64,000 nt of DNA from Nocardia sp. NBC_00565 (GTDB lineage Bacteria > Actinomycetota > Actinomycetes > Mycobacteriales > Mycobacteriaceae), in the NCBI RefSeq assembly GCF_036345915.1, contig NZ_CP107785.1:9548001-9612000 (forward strand), written 5' to 3'. Made by a program: the position numbers and the translations under genes. Shown here one piece after another: positions 52,804 to 64,000 of the stretch (position 1 is the first letter of the stretch; every line of letters starts with the position of its first letter). The notes beneath the pieces are model-generated. The model worked only from the letters and a program-made list of their open reading frames with translations, was not told where the DNA came from and did no database searches.

Positions 52804-54606
52804 ATGACGACCCCCCAGGAGAAGGCGGCTGCGGCAAGGAAGGCCGCTGAGGAGGCGGCGCGGGTCGCTGCCGAGGCCGCCGCCGCAGCGGCGGCCGCCG
52901 AGCGCGAGTTGGCTGAACAGGAGGCCGCCGCCGCGTCCGCCGATCCGAATGCCGCGAATGCGGTGGCGCAGGCCGAGGCGGCGCAATCGCGGGCGGTCGC
53001 GACGGCCGAGACCGCGTCCGCCAGCGCCGCTGCGGCGGAGACCGCGAAGGCGGCGGCGAACGAAACCACGAAGGTTGCGGACCGATCGGTGGCTCAGCAG
53101 ATCGCGGCCGGGTATGCCTTCGACGGGGTCGCGCTGGAGCTGGGCACCGTTGTCGTCGACGGGGCCGTGGATTCGACTGCGCGCGTGCGGATTCCGATGC
53201 GCACCATGAACCGGCACGGTCTGGTCGCCGGTGCGACCGGTACCGGTAAGACGAAGACGCTGCAGGGCATCGCCGAACAACTCTCGCGGGCCGGGGTGCC
53301 GGTCGTGCTCGCCGATATCAAGGGCGACCTGTCGGGACTCTCGCAGCCGGGGCAGGCGAACGAGAAGCTGAGTGCCCGGGCGGCCGAGACCGGTGCGGCG
53401 GAGTGGGCGCCGACCGGTTATCCGACCGAATTCGTCTCGCTCGGCACCGGCGGGGTCGGAGTGCCGATCCGTGCCACCATCACCGCGTTCGGGCCGGTCT
53501 TGCTCAGTAAGGTGTTGGGGCTCAACGAGACTCAGGAATCTACGCTCGGTCTGATCTTCCACTGGGCGGACAAGGCGGGCCTGGGCCTGCTGGATCTGAA
53601 GGATCTGCGGGCGGTCATCACCCACCTCACCAGCCCCGAGGGGAAGGAAGACCTCAAGGGTATCGGCGGGGTTTCGGCGGCGACGGCCGGTGTCATCCTG
53701 CGCGCGCTGGTGAATCTCGAGGCCGACGGCGGCGATACGTTCTTCGGTGAGCCGGAACTGGATCCGGCGGATCTGCTGCGCACCGCGGGCGGTCAGGGCG
53801 TGATCACGCTGTTCGAGCTCGGTGCGCAGGCGGCGCGGCCGGTGATGTTCTCCACCTTCCTGATGTGGGTGCTCGCCGATCTGTTCCAGACCCTGCCCGA
53901 GGTCGGCGATATCGAAAAGCCCAAGCTGGTCTTCATTTTCGATGAGGCGCACCTGTTGTTCGCGGACGCGTCGAAGGCCTTCCTCGAGCAGGTGGAGCAG
54001 ACCGTCAAGCTGATCCGGTCCAAGGGTGTCGGCGTATTCTTTTGCACCCAGCTGCCCACCGATATCCCGAATCCGGTGCTCTCCCAACTGGGTGCGCGTA
54101 TCCAGCACGCCCTGCGCGCCTTCACTCCCGACGATCAGAAGGCACTGTCCAAAACGGTGCGCACCTACCCGAAGACCGGCGCCTACGATCTGGAGAAAGC
54201 GCTGACCTCGCTGGGCACCGGCGAGGCGATCGTGACCGTGCTCTCGGAGCAGGGCGCGCCAACTCCCGTGGCGTGGACCAGGATTCAGCCGCCGCGCTCG
54301 CTGATGGACACCATCGGCAATGAGCAGATCAAGTCGCGGGCACTGTCCAGCGCGCTATACCCCAAGTACGGTCAGACCATCGACCGCGAGTCGGCCTATG
54401 AGATCCTGGCCGCGAAAGTCGCTGCGGCGCAACCGGAAACGGAGTCGACTCCGGCGCCCGGCCGTTCCTCGAAGGCCGCGCCGGAAGATGAGTCCGCCGC
54501 CGAGCGCATCATGAAGAATCCGGCGGTGAAGAGCTTCCTGCGTTCGGCCGCCACGGCTGCCGGTCGCGAGATCAGCCGCAGCATCTTCGGCACGCGCAAG
54601 CGCTGA
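52804..54606 (+). CDS. HerA-like ATPase (DUF853/YjgR family)
   Basis: A 600-aa protein. The first 85 residues are an Ala/Glu-rich coiled coil. The ATPase core has Walker A GATGTGKTKT near residue 143, LADIKGDLSGLSQPG, Walker B KLVFIFDEAHLLF, and the sensor region GVFFCTQLPTDIPNPVLSQL, as in DUF853/YjgR. The family is related to HerA/FtsK translocases, but its substrate in bacteria is not settled. ATG 52804. The C-terminus is basic (FGTRKR). An orthologue is adjacent to orn in mycobacteria as I recall. Confidence 0.93.
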   Translation: MTTPQEKAAAARKAAEEAARVAAEAAAAAAAAERELAEQEAAAASADPNAANAVAQAEAAQSRAVATAETASASAAAAETAKAAANETTKVADRSVAQQIAAGYAFDGVALELGTVVVDGAVDSTARVRIPMRTMNRHGLVAGATGTGKTKTLQGIAEQLSRAGVPVVLADIKGDLSGLSQPGQANEKLSARAAETGAAEWAPTGYPTEFVSLGTGGVGVPIRATITAFGPVLLSKVLGLNETQESTLGLIFHWADKAGLGLLDLKDLRAVITHLTSPEGKEDLKGIGGVSAATAGVILRALVNLEADGGDTFFGEPELDPADLLRTAGGQGVITLFELGAQAARPVMFSTFLMWVLADLFQTLPEVGDIEKPKLVFIFDEAHLLFADASKAFLEQVEQTVKLIRSKGVGVFFCTQLPTDIPNPVLSQLGARIQHALRAFTPDDQKALSKTVRTYPKTGAYDLEKALTSLGTGEAIVTVLSEQGAPTPVAWTRIQPPRSLMDTIGNEQIKSRALSSALYPKYGQTIDRESAYEILAAKVAAAQPETESTPAPGRSSKAAPEDESAAERIMKNPAVKSFLRSAATAAGREISRSIFGTRKR

Positions 54607-54743
54607 TCATAAGTGGAATCCGAATCCGGCGAAGCCCGAGCTAGCGGGTTCCGGTCATTTTCGAGTAGTCGGTACTCGGTACATCATCGCAGGTCAGCGC
54701 TATGTTCGCGGTGGTGTTCGGCGGTAATGAGTAAGGAGTCGTA

Positions 54744-56387
54744 ATGCCTACCGCAAACTTCGGGACCAAGGACGATCCCGGTTTCGAATTGGAACAGAGC
54801 GCGGATCTGATCGCGGTCCGAACACAGGACCGACGCCCGGTCCCACGCGTGACCGGGTCGGTTCGCACCCCGCTGAGCGGCGAACTGGATGACGCGGCCC
54901 TCGTGGTCTCCTATCCCGAGGCGGGCGTGCAGGTGTACCGGGTGCCGCCCGGTTCGCGGTCGGTCGTCGCGCGCAAGACGGTGCTGGCCGCCGCGCCGGA
55001 AGTGCGTTTCGCCGGTCACGTACTCGTGGATCCGATGACCGACGAGCCCGTGCTGTACACCGAGAACATCTTCGTGAAGTTCGCCGACGACGCGACGCCC
55101 GAGCAATGCCGAGCGGTGCTCGAGGACGCCGGTCTGCGGATCAAGGAGACGGTGACCTACGCCGCCAACGCGTACTTCACCGCCGCCGCCGAAGGGACCG
55201 GACAGCAGGTGTTCGATATCGCGAACGGGCTGCTGAGCCGCGAGGACGTCGTGTACTGCCATCCCGAGCTGATCCGGCGGCGTGCGCGCAAGACGATCTT
55301 CGCGCAGCAGTGGCATCTGAAGCCGACCACCATCGGCGGCGTCGCGGTCAACGCGCATGCGAATGTGGAAGCGGCCCATGGGATTACGCGTGGTGCGGGA
55401 GTGACGATCGCGGTGATCGACGATGGCGTCGATATCGATCACCCCGAATTCGCGGGCGCCGGTAAGGTGGTCGCGCCGCGCGATGCGACCCTGCAGACCA
55501 ACGATCCGCGCCCGCGGGACTCCGCCGGTACCGGACCCGAGAATGGTGACAATCATGGCACCGCATGCGCGGGCGTGGCCTGCGCCAATGGCACGCTCGG
55601 GGCCTCCGGAGTGGCGCCCGAGGCCAAGTTGATGCCGATCCGGCTCGCCTCCGAACTCGGTTCACAAGCCGAGGCGCGCGCCTTCCAGTGGGCCGCCGAC
55701 CATGGCGCCGATGTCATCTCGTGCAGTTGGGGTCCGGCCGACGGCGTCTGGTTCCGGCCGAACGATCCGGCGCACAATCGGGTGGTACCGCTACCGGCCA
55801 GCACCCGATTGGCGATCGAGCACGTGGTGACCAGCGGTCGCAACGGCCGTGGGTGCGTCGTGCTCTTCGCGGCGGGCAACGGGAACGAGTCCGTCGATAA
55901 CGACGGCTACGCGAGTTTCGCCAAGGTGGTCGCCGTCGCGGCCTGCAATGACACCGGAAAGCGCAGCGTCTACAGCGATTTCGGCAAGGCCGTGTGGTGC
56001 GCGTTCCCGAGCAGCGACTTCGGGCATCCGCCGTTCCACCATCCCGACGCCCTGACGCCGGGCATCTGGACCGTCGATCGTCATGGTGCCGACGGGTACA
56101 ACACCGGCACCACCACCGCGGGCGACGCCGCCGGAAACTTCACCAATAGCTTCGGCGGCACCTCCAGCGCCTGTCCAGGAGCGGCCGGCGTCGTCGCGCT
56201 CATGCTGTCGGTGCACCCGGACCTGCGGTCGAACGAGGTCAAGGACCTGTTGAAACAGTCATGCGACATGATCGATCCGCAGGATGGCGGATACGGTGCG
56301 GACGGGCACAGTGCCAAGTACGGCTTCGGCCGCCTCAACGCGCTCACCGCGGTCAAGACGGCGGCGAAACTGCGCGGACCGCAGTGA
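54744..56387 (+). CDS. subtilisin-like (S8) serine peptidase
   Basis: A 547-aa protein with an N-terminal extension of about 220 residues and then the S8 catalytic domain: Asp in VIDDGVDIDHPEF, His in NHGTACAGVAC, oxyanion Asn in FAAGNGNES and Ser in GGTSSACPGAAG. There is no signal peptide or membrane helix, so it is probably cytoplasmic or exported by another route; the extension may be an inhibitory or docking domain. ATG 54744 follows AAGGAGTCGTA. It is convergent with the FAD monooxygenase gene. Ser-Ser-Ala-Cys around the active Ser is slightly unusual but allowed. Confidence 0.9.
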   Translation: MPTANFGTKDDPGFELEQSADLIAVRTQDRRPVPRVTGSVRTPLSGELDDAALVVSYPEAGVQVYRVPPGSRSVVARKTVLAAAPEVRFAGHVLVDPMTDEPVLYTENIFVKFADDATPEQCRAVLEDAGLRIKETVTYAANAYFTAAAEGTGQQVFDIANGLLSREDVVYCHPELIRRRARKTIFAQQWHLKPTTIGGVAVNAHANVEAAHGITRGAGVTIAVIDDGVDIDHPEFAGAGKVVAPRDATLQTNDPRPRDSAGTGPENGDNHGTACAGVACANGTLGASGVAPEAKLMPIRLASELGSQAEARAFQWAADHGADVISCSWGPADGVWFRPNDPAHNRVVPLPASTRLAIEHVVTSGRNGRGCVVLFAAGNGNESVDNDGYASFAKVVAVAACNDTGKRSVYSDFGKAVWCAFPSSDFGHPPFHHPDALTPGIWTVDRHGADGYNTGTTTAGDAAGNFTNSFGGTSSACPGAAGVVALMLSVHPDLRSNEVKDLLKQSCDMIDPQDGGYGADGHSAKYGFGRLNALTAVKTAAKLRGPQ

Positions 56388-56391
56388 GTTG

Positions 56392-57486
56392 TCAGGTGGC
56401 GCTGCGGAGGGAGTGTTCCACCATGGCGAAGCCGTAGTCGAGCATTTCGGTTTCGTAGGCGCTGACCGCGTCGCGTAGGGAACCGGTCCGCTCGGTGATG
56501 CGGCGGCAGAGCAGTGCGGCGTCGCGCAGTGCGGTCGCGGCGCTGCTACCTACCGGGACCATCGTGTGGATGGCGTCGCCCACCAGCGTGACGGGACCGG
56601 TTTCCCAGTGCGGCAATGGTTTTGCCGTCCGGATCGTGGTGTTGTGCACGGATTCGGGGTCGGCGAGGCCGACGAGTGCGGCGAGATTCGCGGGCCAGCC
56701 GCCGCTGAGTTCCGCCGCGATCTTGCGTAGCCCTTCCTTGTCCAGGGTGGACAGCTCGACCGGAACCAGGGTGGTCGGCACGCCGACCACCCACATCACG
56801 TAGTCCTCGCCCACGCCGGAGGCGAATTCGTGGGCCGCCAACGACATGAACCGGCCATCGTCACCGGAGACCACGCTGAACCACTCCAGCGCCGCGTCCG
56901 GTGTCAGTGCGCGGACTTCGTTCGTCAGTAATGTCTTGCCATAGATCTCCGACAGACCGGTCTCCATCACCTCGGCATTCGGCAGCCATTGGGTGCGGAT
57001 CCGGGAATGGGTGCCATCCGCGGCCACCAGCAGATCCGCGTCGGTGACCGAGCCGTCATCGAAGAACGTTCGGACACGATCGTCGTCCAGCAGTTCGAAG
57101 CGCTCGAACGACGCACCGTGGTGCACATCGATCCCGGTGAGCAGGATCTTGCGCAGTGTGAGCCGGTCGACCGTGATGTGTCGCCCGACCTCATCCTCGT
57201 CCGCCGTCGGCGGCACGAGTATTTCCTGGACGACGCGCAGCTGCGGGTCGAGGAACCGCACCCCCGTGCCGCGTTTGCCCGCGGTGGCGAGCACCTCGGC
57301 ATACGACTCCGGCGGTAGGCAGGCGCGCAGCGCGAGGTCGCCCTCCGGGTCGAGATGGATGCGATAACCCTGGCTGTGGTGGCCCGCGGCTTCGCGCTCG
57401 TAGAGCTCAACGGTGATTCCGGCTCGGGTCAGGCCCTGGGCCAACAAGGGTCCGGCCAGTCCGGCTCCCACGATGACAATCTTCAT
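56392..57486 (-). CDS. FAD-dependent monooxygenase (class A)
   Basis: A 364-aa flavoprotein: MKIVIVGAGLAGPLLAQGL for FAD, DADLLVAADGTHSRIRTQW for the DG motif, and PVTLVGDAIHTMVPVGSSA for the GD motif. The length and layout fit the group of TetX-, PHBH- or UbiH-like hydroxylases. ATG 57486 is the natural start. It is divergent from a MarR regulator, with about 50 bases between, so the pair is a typical phenolic- or drug-responsive unit. Substrate unknown. Confidence 0.92.
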   Translation of the reverse strand: MKIVIVGAGLAGPLLAQGLTRAGITVELYEREAAGHHSQGYRIHLDPEGDLALRACLPPESYAEVLATAGKRGTGVRFLDPQLRVVQEILVPPTADEDEVGRHITVDRLTLRKILLTGIDVHHGASFERFELLDDDRVRTFFDDGSVTDADLLVAADGTHSRIRTQWLPNAEVMETGLSEIYGKTLLTNEVRALTPDAALEWFSVVSGDDGRFMSLAAHEFASGVGEDYVMWVVGVPTTLVPVELSTLDKEGLRKIAAELSGGWPANLAALVGLADPESVHNTTIRTAKPLPHWETGPVTLVGDAIHTMVPVGSSAATALRDAALLCRRITERTGSLRDAVSAYETEMLDYGFAMVEHSLRSAT

Positions 57487-57539
57487 GTTTCCAAAACTAT
57501 CTGAATTAAGACGATCTGTCATCGGATATACTTTGAACC

Positions 57540-57983
57540 GTGGAGAACACTTCCGAGCGACTCGGCGCCCAGATCGGCGGCCAGCTCTATTTGGCGCACC
57601 GCTACGCGCGGGCGGCGGCCAACCGGGCATTGCGCGAACAGCACCTCGAGCTGCGCCATCTCGGGGTGCTCGCTTGCATCGCCGAAGTGGGACCGCTGAA
57701 CCAGCGCGCCTTGGTCGACCGGCTCCAGCTGGACAAGTCGTCGATGGTCTACATCATCGATGAGCTGGAACGGCAGGGGCTGGCGCAACGGCGCAAGGAC
57801 GAGCGGGACCGCCGCAGCTACGCCGTGCACATCACGCCGGAGGGCCGCAAGCGGCTCGCCGCGGCCAACAACACCGCCGACGAAGTGGTGACCGATCTGC
57901 TCGCGCCGTTCTCGGCGGCCGAACGCCGACAGCTGCACGAGCTGCTCGCGCGGTTCATCGAGCACGCCGCCGGACAAAGCTGA
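57540..57983 (+). CDS. MarR-family transcriptional regulator
   Basis: A 147-aa winged-helix regulator: LNQRALVDRLQLDKSSMVYI is the recognition region, followed by the wing QGLAQRRKDERDRRSYAVHI and the dimer helices. GTG 57540. The 53-base gap to the divergent FAD monooxygenase is A+T-rich and holds the promoters of both; the regulator probably represses both until a phenolic ligand binds. Confidence 0.93.
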   Translation: MENTSERLGAQIGGQLYLAHRYARAAANRALREQHLELRHLGVLACIAEVGPLNQRALVDRLQLDKSSMVYIIDELERQGLAQRRKDERDRRSYAVHITPEGRKRLAAANNTADEVVTDLLAPFSAAERRQLHELLARFIEHAAGQS

Positions 57984-58006
57984 GGCTCGACCGACGGCGC
58001 TAAGGA

Positions 58007-59350
58007 TCAGTTGCCGATATCGCGCGCGAGCAGATCGGCGGAGGTTTCGCGGCGTACCAACTGGCGCGCTCGACCGTGGTGCACCGCGATGATCGGCGGG
58101 CGACCCACGCTGTTGTAGGACGAGGCGAGGCTGTGGTGGTACGCGCCGGTGCACGGAACCGCGAGCACCTCGCCGGGGCGCAGGTCGGCGGGCAGGCGGA
58201 CATCGATGGCGAGCACATCGCCCGCCTCGCAGTAGCGACCCGCCACCGTGGCGATCATCTGCGGACCGCACGGATGCCGATTGGCAACGACCACTTCGTA
58301 ATTCGCGCCGTAGAGCGCGACCCGGGCGTTATCGCCCATGCCGCCGTCGACGGTGACGTAGGTGCGCCCGCCGTCGATGTGCTTGACCGACAACACCCGA
58401 TACAGCGTCACTCCGGCCCGCGCCACGATGGCGCGGCCGGGTTCCATGGCGATATTCGGGCGCGGGAAGTGGTGTCGCGCGCAGCCCGCGTCCAGGGCGT
58501 CGTCGATGATGTCGGCGAGTTCGGTCAGATTCATCTCGGCGTCGCCGTTGCGGTAGGCGACCGCATGCCCGCCGCCCAGGTCGAGGTCGGTGAGGACGCA
58601 GCCGTAATCCTGGCGGACGCCGGCCATTTCGCCGATCATTCGGCGGATGGCCTCGCCGTAGTGGTCCGGATCGTAGATCTGCGAGCCGAGGTGGCAGTGG
58701 AAGCCGATCAGGTCGAGATTCGGCTGACGCATGATGCGCTCGATCGCCTCGGCGGCCATCGGGCTGCCGAGCGGAAAGCCGAATTTCTGGTCCAGCACAC
58801 CGGTTTTCACGGCCGGATGCCCGTGCACGTCGATACCGGGAGACAGGCGGAGCAGTACCCGCTGCGGCCGGGTGGCCAGTGCGGAGAGCAGGGTGATCTC
58901 GGTCAGCGAGTCGACCACGATCCGGCCGACGCCGCAGCGCAGCGCGGCTTCGAGTTCGTCGCAGGACTTTCCGTTGCCGTGCAAGATGATTCGTGCCGGA
59001 TCGACACCGGCAGCCAGTGCGATGGCCAGCTCGCCCGCCGAGCAGACATCCACCGAAAGTCCTTCTTGGGTAACCCATTGCGCGACCGCGCGGATCATCA
59101 GCGCCTTGCCTGCGTAGATGACCTCGGCCTCGGGGAAGGCCTTGCGGTAGGCGCGGCAGCGGGCGCGGACCTCCTGCTCGTCGAGCACGTAGGTCGCGGT
59201 GCCGTACTGGTCGGCGATATCGGCGAGGGCCACCCCGCCGAGGGTGATTCTGCCGTCGCCGTCATAGTGGGTATCCCGCGGCCAGACCGCCGCGTCCAAG
59301 CGCGAAGGCATTCCCGACCGCAGCGACGGGAAGATTTCGAGCAGCGTCAC
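58007..59350 (-). CDS. lysA: diaminopimelate decarboxylase
   Basis: A 447-aa PLP fold-type III enzyme. The PLP Lys is Lys82 in VIYAGKALMI, HGNGKSCDEL binds phosphate, GFHCHLGSQI and EPGRAIVARAG are family motifs, and CEAGD near residue 380 supplies the catalytic Cys of the other subunit. GTG 59350 follows AGGAGAACCAC. It makes lysine from meso-diaminopimelate. It stands alone, not beside argS or thrA, so it could be a second copy or a related decarboxylase for another substrate; sequence motifs favour DAP. Confidence 0.88.
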   Translation of the reverse strand: MTLLEIFPSLRSGMPSRLDAAVWPRDTHYDGDGRITLGGVALADIADQYGTATYVLDEQEVRARCRAYRKAFPEAEVIYAGKALMIRAVAQWVTQEGLSVDVCSAGELAIALAAGVDPARIILHGNGKSCDELEAALRCGVGRIVVDSLTEITLLSALATRPQRVLLRLSPGIDVHGHPAVKTGVLDQKFGFPLGSPMAAEAIERIMRQPNLDLIGFHCHLGSQIYDPDHYGEAIRRMIGEMAGVRQDYGCVLTDLDLGGGHAVAYRNGDAEMNLTELADIIDDALDAGCARHHFPRPNIAMEPGRAIVARAGVTLYRVLSVKHIDGGRTYVTVDGGMGDNARVALYGANYEVVVANRHPCGPQMIATVAGRYCEAGDVLAIDVRLPADLRPGEVLAVPCTGAYHHSLASSYNSVGRPPIIAVHHGRARQLVRRETSADLLARDIGN

Positions 59351-59589
59351 GTGGTTCTCCTGGGTGCGCCCCCGCTTTCTCGGAATGCGGGGCCGATTTC
59401 AGGACTACGCCGCCTCCTATTGATCATGGGCGATGCTGACGGATCCTTGACGCGCCGGATCCGGTTCCTGACGGGTTGCTGACCGACACCCCGGGCTCCG
59501 CACTGGAGGTTGGCTCCGCGCCGATCGATGACTCTGCACCGGCCGCAGCCCCGCGGTCGGTTGCGGGCTATGCGTCAGCGTGTGGTTGG

Positions 59590-60393
59590 TCAGCCGCCGA
59601 GTTTCTTGTAGAACGCGCCCGCGATCGGGGCGGTGAACGAGCGTGGGCCGTATTGGCCTGCGACGCTCATACCCTTGCTGATCAGGCCGGGGACCACGCG
59701 CATCTTGTTGCGGGCCAGGGCGTCGATGGAGATCTTGGCGGTGTATTCGGAGGTGACCCACATGAAGTCGGGGACCATGCGGTCGACGATGGAAGCCTCG
59801 GTGGGGTCCGGGGTTTCGGTGCGGACCGGGCCGGGGGCGAGCAGCGTGACGTGCACGCCCGAGCCCTTCAGTTCGCCGCGCAGCGATTCGGAGAAGGTGT
59901 TGGCGAAGGCTTTGCTCGCCGCGTAGGTCGTGTTGTTCGGGATCGGCATATTGCCCGCCGCCGAACCACTGATCAGGATGCCGCCGCCGCCCCTGGCGAT
60001 CATCCCGGGCAGCACCGCCAGCGTGAGGTCGTGCACCGCGACCGCATTGAGCTCCATCTGGGCGCGCTCATAGGCCGGATCCAGTTCGGCGACCGCGCCG
60101 AAGGTGGCGATACCGGCGTTGTTGCACAGGATCGCGATATTGCGGGCCGACAGCTCCTCGACCAGCGGTCCGCGCGCGTCGCGGTCCGCGAGGTCGACCG
60201 CGCGCACCTCGGCGGTGATGCCGTGCGCCAGCGTCAGCCGCTGCGCCAGTTCATCGAGCACCGCACCGCGCCGGGCGACCAGGATCAGCGAGTAGCCGCG
60301 AGCGGCGAGTTCGGCGGCCAGCGCGGTGCCGATGCCGGAGGAGGCACCGGTGACGACCGCGCGATTCTCGGAGGTAGGGGAGGGCAGGCTCAC
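59590..60393 (-). CDS. cmrA: mycolate reductase (SDR)
   Basis: A 267-aa SDR with VVTGASSGIGTALAAELAAR, CNNAGIATFG, SGSAAGNMPIPNN and YAASKAFANTFSESLRGELK. The segments LNAVAVHDLTLAVLPGMI and NKMRVVPGLISKGMSVA match the mycolate reductase Rv2509 as I remember it, including length. The enzyme reduces the beta-keto group formed by mycolic acid condensation. Its presence supports a mycolic-acid-producing host. GTG 60393. Confidence 0.88.
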   Translation of the reverse strand: MSLPSPTSENRAVVTGASSGIGTALAAELAARGYSLILVARRGAVLDELAQRLTLAHGITAEVRAVDLADRDARGPLVEELSARNIAILCNNAGIATFGAVAELDPAYERAQMELNAVAVHDLTLAVLPGMIARGGGGILISGSAAGNMPIPNNTTYAASKAFANTFSESLRGELKGSGVHVTLLAPGPVRTETPDPTEASIVDRMVPDFMWVTSEYTAKISIDALARNKMRVVPGLISKGMSVAGQYGPRSFTAPIAGAFYKKLGG

Positions 60394-60710
60394 CAGTGGA
60401 GCCTAAGTGAGGGTGCGTACCCACCCCACACCGGATTGGAGTGCCGTCGCCGGTGGGGCTTTCGATACTGATCACCAATCGGCACCAATGGCCTCAGCAC
60501 CCCTTCCTGACCGGGATCCGGGCTGTTCAAAATTGTCGCGGACTTCGGCCGCGATGCAGGTCACGTGCATGTATGGTTTGCTGTCGCGCAATCGCGCTCG
60601 CCACGAGGTCATTTGGACCCCGGTGCGGGACGTCACCATCGCCCATTTGGCGCTTTCTGAAACAGCCCGGATCCCGCTAGATTCGGCAAGAATGGGCGCC
60701 AAGTGCTCCG
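60394..60710. other. intergenic, nothing supported
   Basis: About 320 bases with no supported reading frame. The cmrA promoter must be at its left end. The 3' end of fadH adjoins on the right, without an obvious hairpin. Confidence 0.45.
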
Positions 60711-62750
<2,040 letters not shown>

Positions 62751-62792
62751 TCACCTTTCTTCGGGTCCGCGTGCGGGGCTGTGCACGGGTTT

Positions 62793-63335
62793 TCAGGGCT
62801 TATGCGGTTGCAGGGCTTGCAGGACTTCGTCGCACCATTCGACGAATCCGGACTCCGCACGGATACCCGCGCGCAGGACGAGGTACTGGTGCAGCGGGGT
62901 GCCGGAGAGCTGATCCGGTGCCGGGAAGTCACGTTTCTCGATGAGGCGGAACAACTCGAGGCGCTGGTTGTGCTGGTCGCGATGGCGGACGACCTCGACG
63001 CAGAGCGCGCCGATATCGCCGTGCGCGGCGGCGCGGATCTTCACGCCGAGTTCGTTGCGCGGCATCTCGGTATCGGTCGGCGCGGCGATCCAGCGGGCCA
63101 GTTCGGTGCGACCCGCCTCGTTCACCGAATAGACCTTCTTATCCGGCCTGCCCTCCTGGACGACGGCCTCGCTGCTCAGCCAGCCGGATTCCTCCATGCG
63201 CTTGAGTACCCGGTAGATCTGCTGGTGGGTGGCGCGCCAGAAGAAGCCGATGGACTTGTCGAAGCGGCGCGCCAGCTCATAACCCGAACCAGCGCGCTCG
63301 GTCAGCGATACCAGCAGCGCATGCTCGAGTGCCAT
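62793..63335 (-). CDS. PadR-family transcriptional regulator
   Basis: A 180-aa winged-helix protein: MALEHALLVSLTERAGSGYE, then FWRATHQQIYRVLKRMEESG, the PadR recognition region, and a helical C-terminal dimer domain of the Vir-like group (VRHRDQHNQRLELFRLIEKR). ATG 63335. An inverted repeat at 63363-63382 lies in its promoter. It precedes fadH and may regulate it together with itself. Confidence 0.92.
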   Translation of the reverse strand: MALEHALLVSLTERAGSGYELARRFDKSIGFFWRATHQQIYRVLKRMEESGWLSSEAVVQEGRPDKKVYSVNEAGRTELARWIAAPTDTEMPRNELGVKIRAAAHGDIGALCVEVVRHRDQHNQRLELFRLIEKRDFPAPDQLSGTPLHQYLVLRAGIRAESGFVEWCDEVLQALQPHKP

Positions 63336-63362
63336 GGCGCAAGGTTATCGTTACACCCAGTA

Positions 63363-63382
63363 CTATGCAACTCAGTGCATAG
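63363..63382. promoter_or_regulatory. inverted repeat in the PadR promoter
   Basis: CTATGCA (63363-63369) and TGCATAG (63376-63382) are exact inverse copies with a 6-base spacer, 28 bases upstream of the PadR start codon. The placement and size suit autoregulation by the PadR dimer. Confidence 0.65.
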
Positions 63383-63620
63383 CGTTCCGAGGCGAAACCG
63401 CGCTGGCGCGCGGTCTTCGCTCCGGCCCACCGACGTCGGAATGCGTTGGCCCGGCAGCCCTGTATGCCGACGTGGTTGGGTTGTGTCGCCCGTGCCGGCG
63501 CGCGCATCCGCCCGGCCTGCGGGCGTTGAGCGGTCGGCCAACGTAGTCGTGCCGCCCAAAGACGTGGGCGGCGTCGAGTGTTGGGCCGCCCAGCGGCGCG
63601 ATCGCGATTAGGCTGCGCGC

Positions 63621-64000
63621 ATGACCGAGGTAGACGCGCGGGCGACTGTCGGGCAGGCGGCCGGGCGTGGGCAAGTGGTGGCGTGGGGGTTGTGGGATTG
63701 GGGGTCCTCGGCGTTCAACGCCGTGATCCTGACCTTCGTCTTCTCGGTGTACCTGACCGATAAGGTCGGTGACGATCTGCCGGGCGGGGTGTCGCCGAGC
63801 GCGTGGCTGGGGTGGGCGCTCGGTTTCGCGGGGTTCGTGGTGGCGCTCACCGCGCCGGTCAGCGGGCAGCGCTTCGACGCGAGCGCGAAACGCAAACGCT
63901 CCCTTGGGGTTTTGACCGCGCTGACCATCCTGTCGATGACGCTGATGTTCTTCGTCCACGACAACTATCACGACTTCTGGATGGGTCTGGTACTGCTCGG
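63621..64000 (+). CDS. MFS transporter, UMF1 type, N-terminal part (cut by window edge)
   Basis: The first 126 residues from ATG 63621 include VVAWGLWDWGSSAFNAVILT and FVFSVYLTDKVGD, the opening of UMF1-type (Atg22-like) transporters, then two or three further membrane helices. The rest lies beyond the right edge. A homologue (Rv2508c) is near the mycolate reductase in M. tuberculosis as I recall. Substrate unknown. Confidence 0.85.
   Translation, partial: MTEVDARATVGQAAGRGQVVAWGLWDWGSSAFNAVILTFVFSVYLTDKVGDDLPGGVSPSAWLGWALGFAGFVVALTAPVSGQRFDASAKRKRSLGVLTALTILSMTLMFFVHDNYHDFWMGLVLL

Overview
The window reads as chromosomal DNA of a mycolic-acid-containing actinomycete, most likely a Nocardia or close relative. 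G+C is high, GTG starts and 4-nt stop/start overlaps are frequent. The right end carries a block (UMF1-type transporter, mycolate reductase cmrA, HerA-like ATPase, orn, tRNA-His) that I recall as also clustered around Rv2508c-Rv2512c of Mycobacterium tuberculosis. The genus is inference.

Left part (1-13.9 kb): catabolism. Positions 2159-9530 hold a polar amino acid ABC transporter, two FAD amine/amino-acid oxidases, a HAD hydrolase and an aldehyde dehydrogenase. They lie in two transcription units that each have a near-identical composite operator, one copy lying next to a GntR regulator. This looks like one regulon for uptake and oxidation of an N-substituted or amino compound. Positions 10428-13927 hold a DeoR regulator, KDPG-type aldolase, MFS sugar-acid transporter and small P-loop kinase, probably for hexonate use, with phased TCACA repeats in the divergent promoter.

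Accessory region (about 14-41 kb). A large serine recombinase lies across the 3' end of a broken tRNA. Next is an unusual set: Nudix hydrolase, PfkB-like protein lacking its catalytic Asp, cupin-like protein, radical SAM/SPASM enzyme, adenylate-kinase-like protein and a zinc-ribbon XRE regulator. Their two promoter regions share a 23-bp motif. Then comes an A+T-richer two-gene operon: a D12-class adenine methyltransferase overlapping a 769-aa protein that combines a decayed nuclease-like domain, a DGQHR domain and a C-terminal HEPN-like RxxxxH motif. It is a strong candidate for a defence or DNA-modification system. A dead tyrosine integrase, a PIN-domain protein, a RelE-type toxin-antitoxin pair, an ECF41 sigma factor unit and several unknown genes follow. 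Four copies of a dispersed repeat each lie just 3' of a plus-strand gene; three contain a small conserved reading frame.

Right part (41-64 kb): mostly core or metabolic genes. These include SDR/XRE and MarR/monooxygenase divergent pairs, a UbiA-like membrane protein, the lower meta-cleavage operon (hydratase, acylating acetaldehyde dehydrogenase, 4-hydroxy-2-oxovalerate aldolase) with its IclR regulator and a dead ring-cleavage-product hydrolase, tRNA-His, orn, a HerA-like ATPase, a cytosolic-type subtilase, diaminopimelate decarboxylase, cmrA, fadH with a PadR regulator, and the start of an MFS transporter. No CRISPR array, rRNA or intact insertion sequence was seen.
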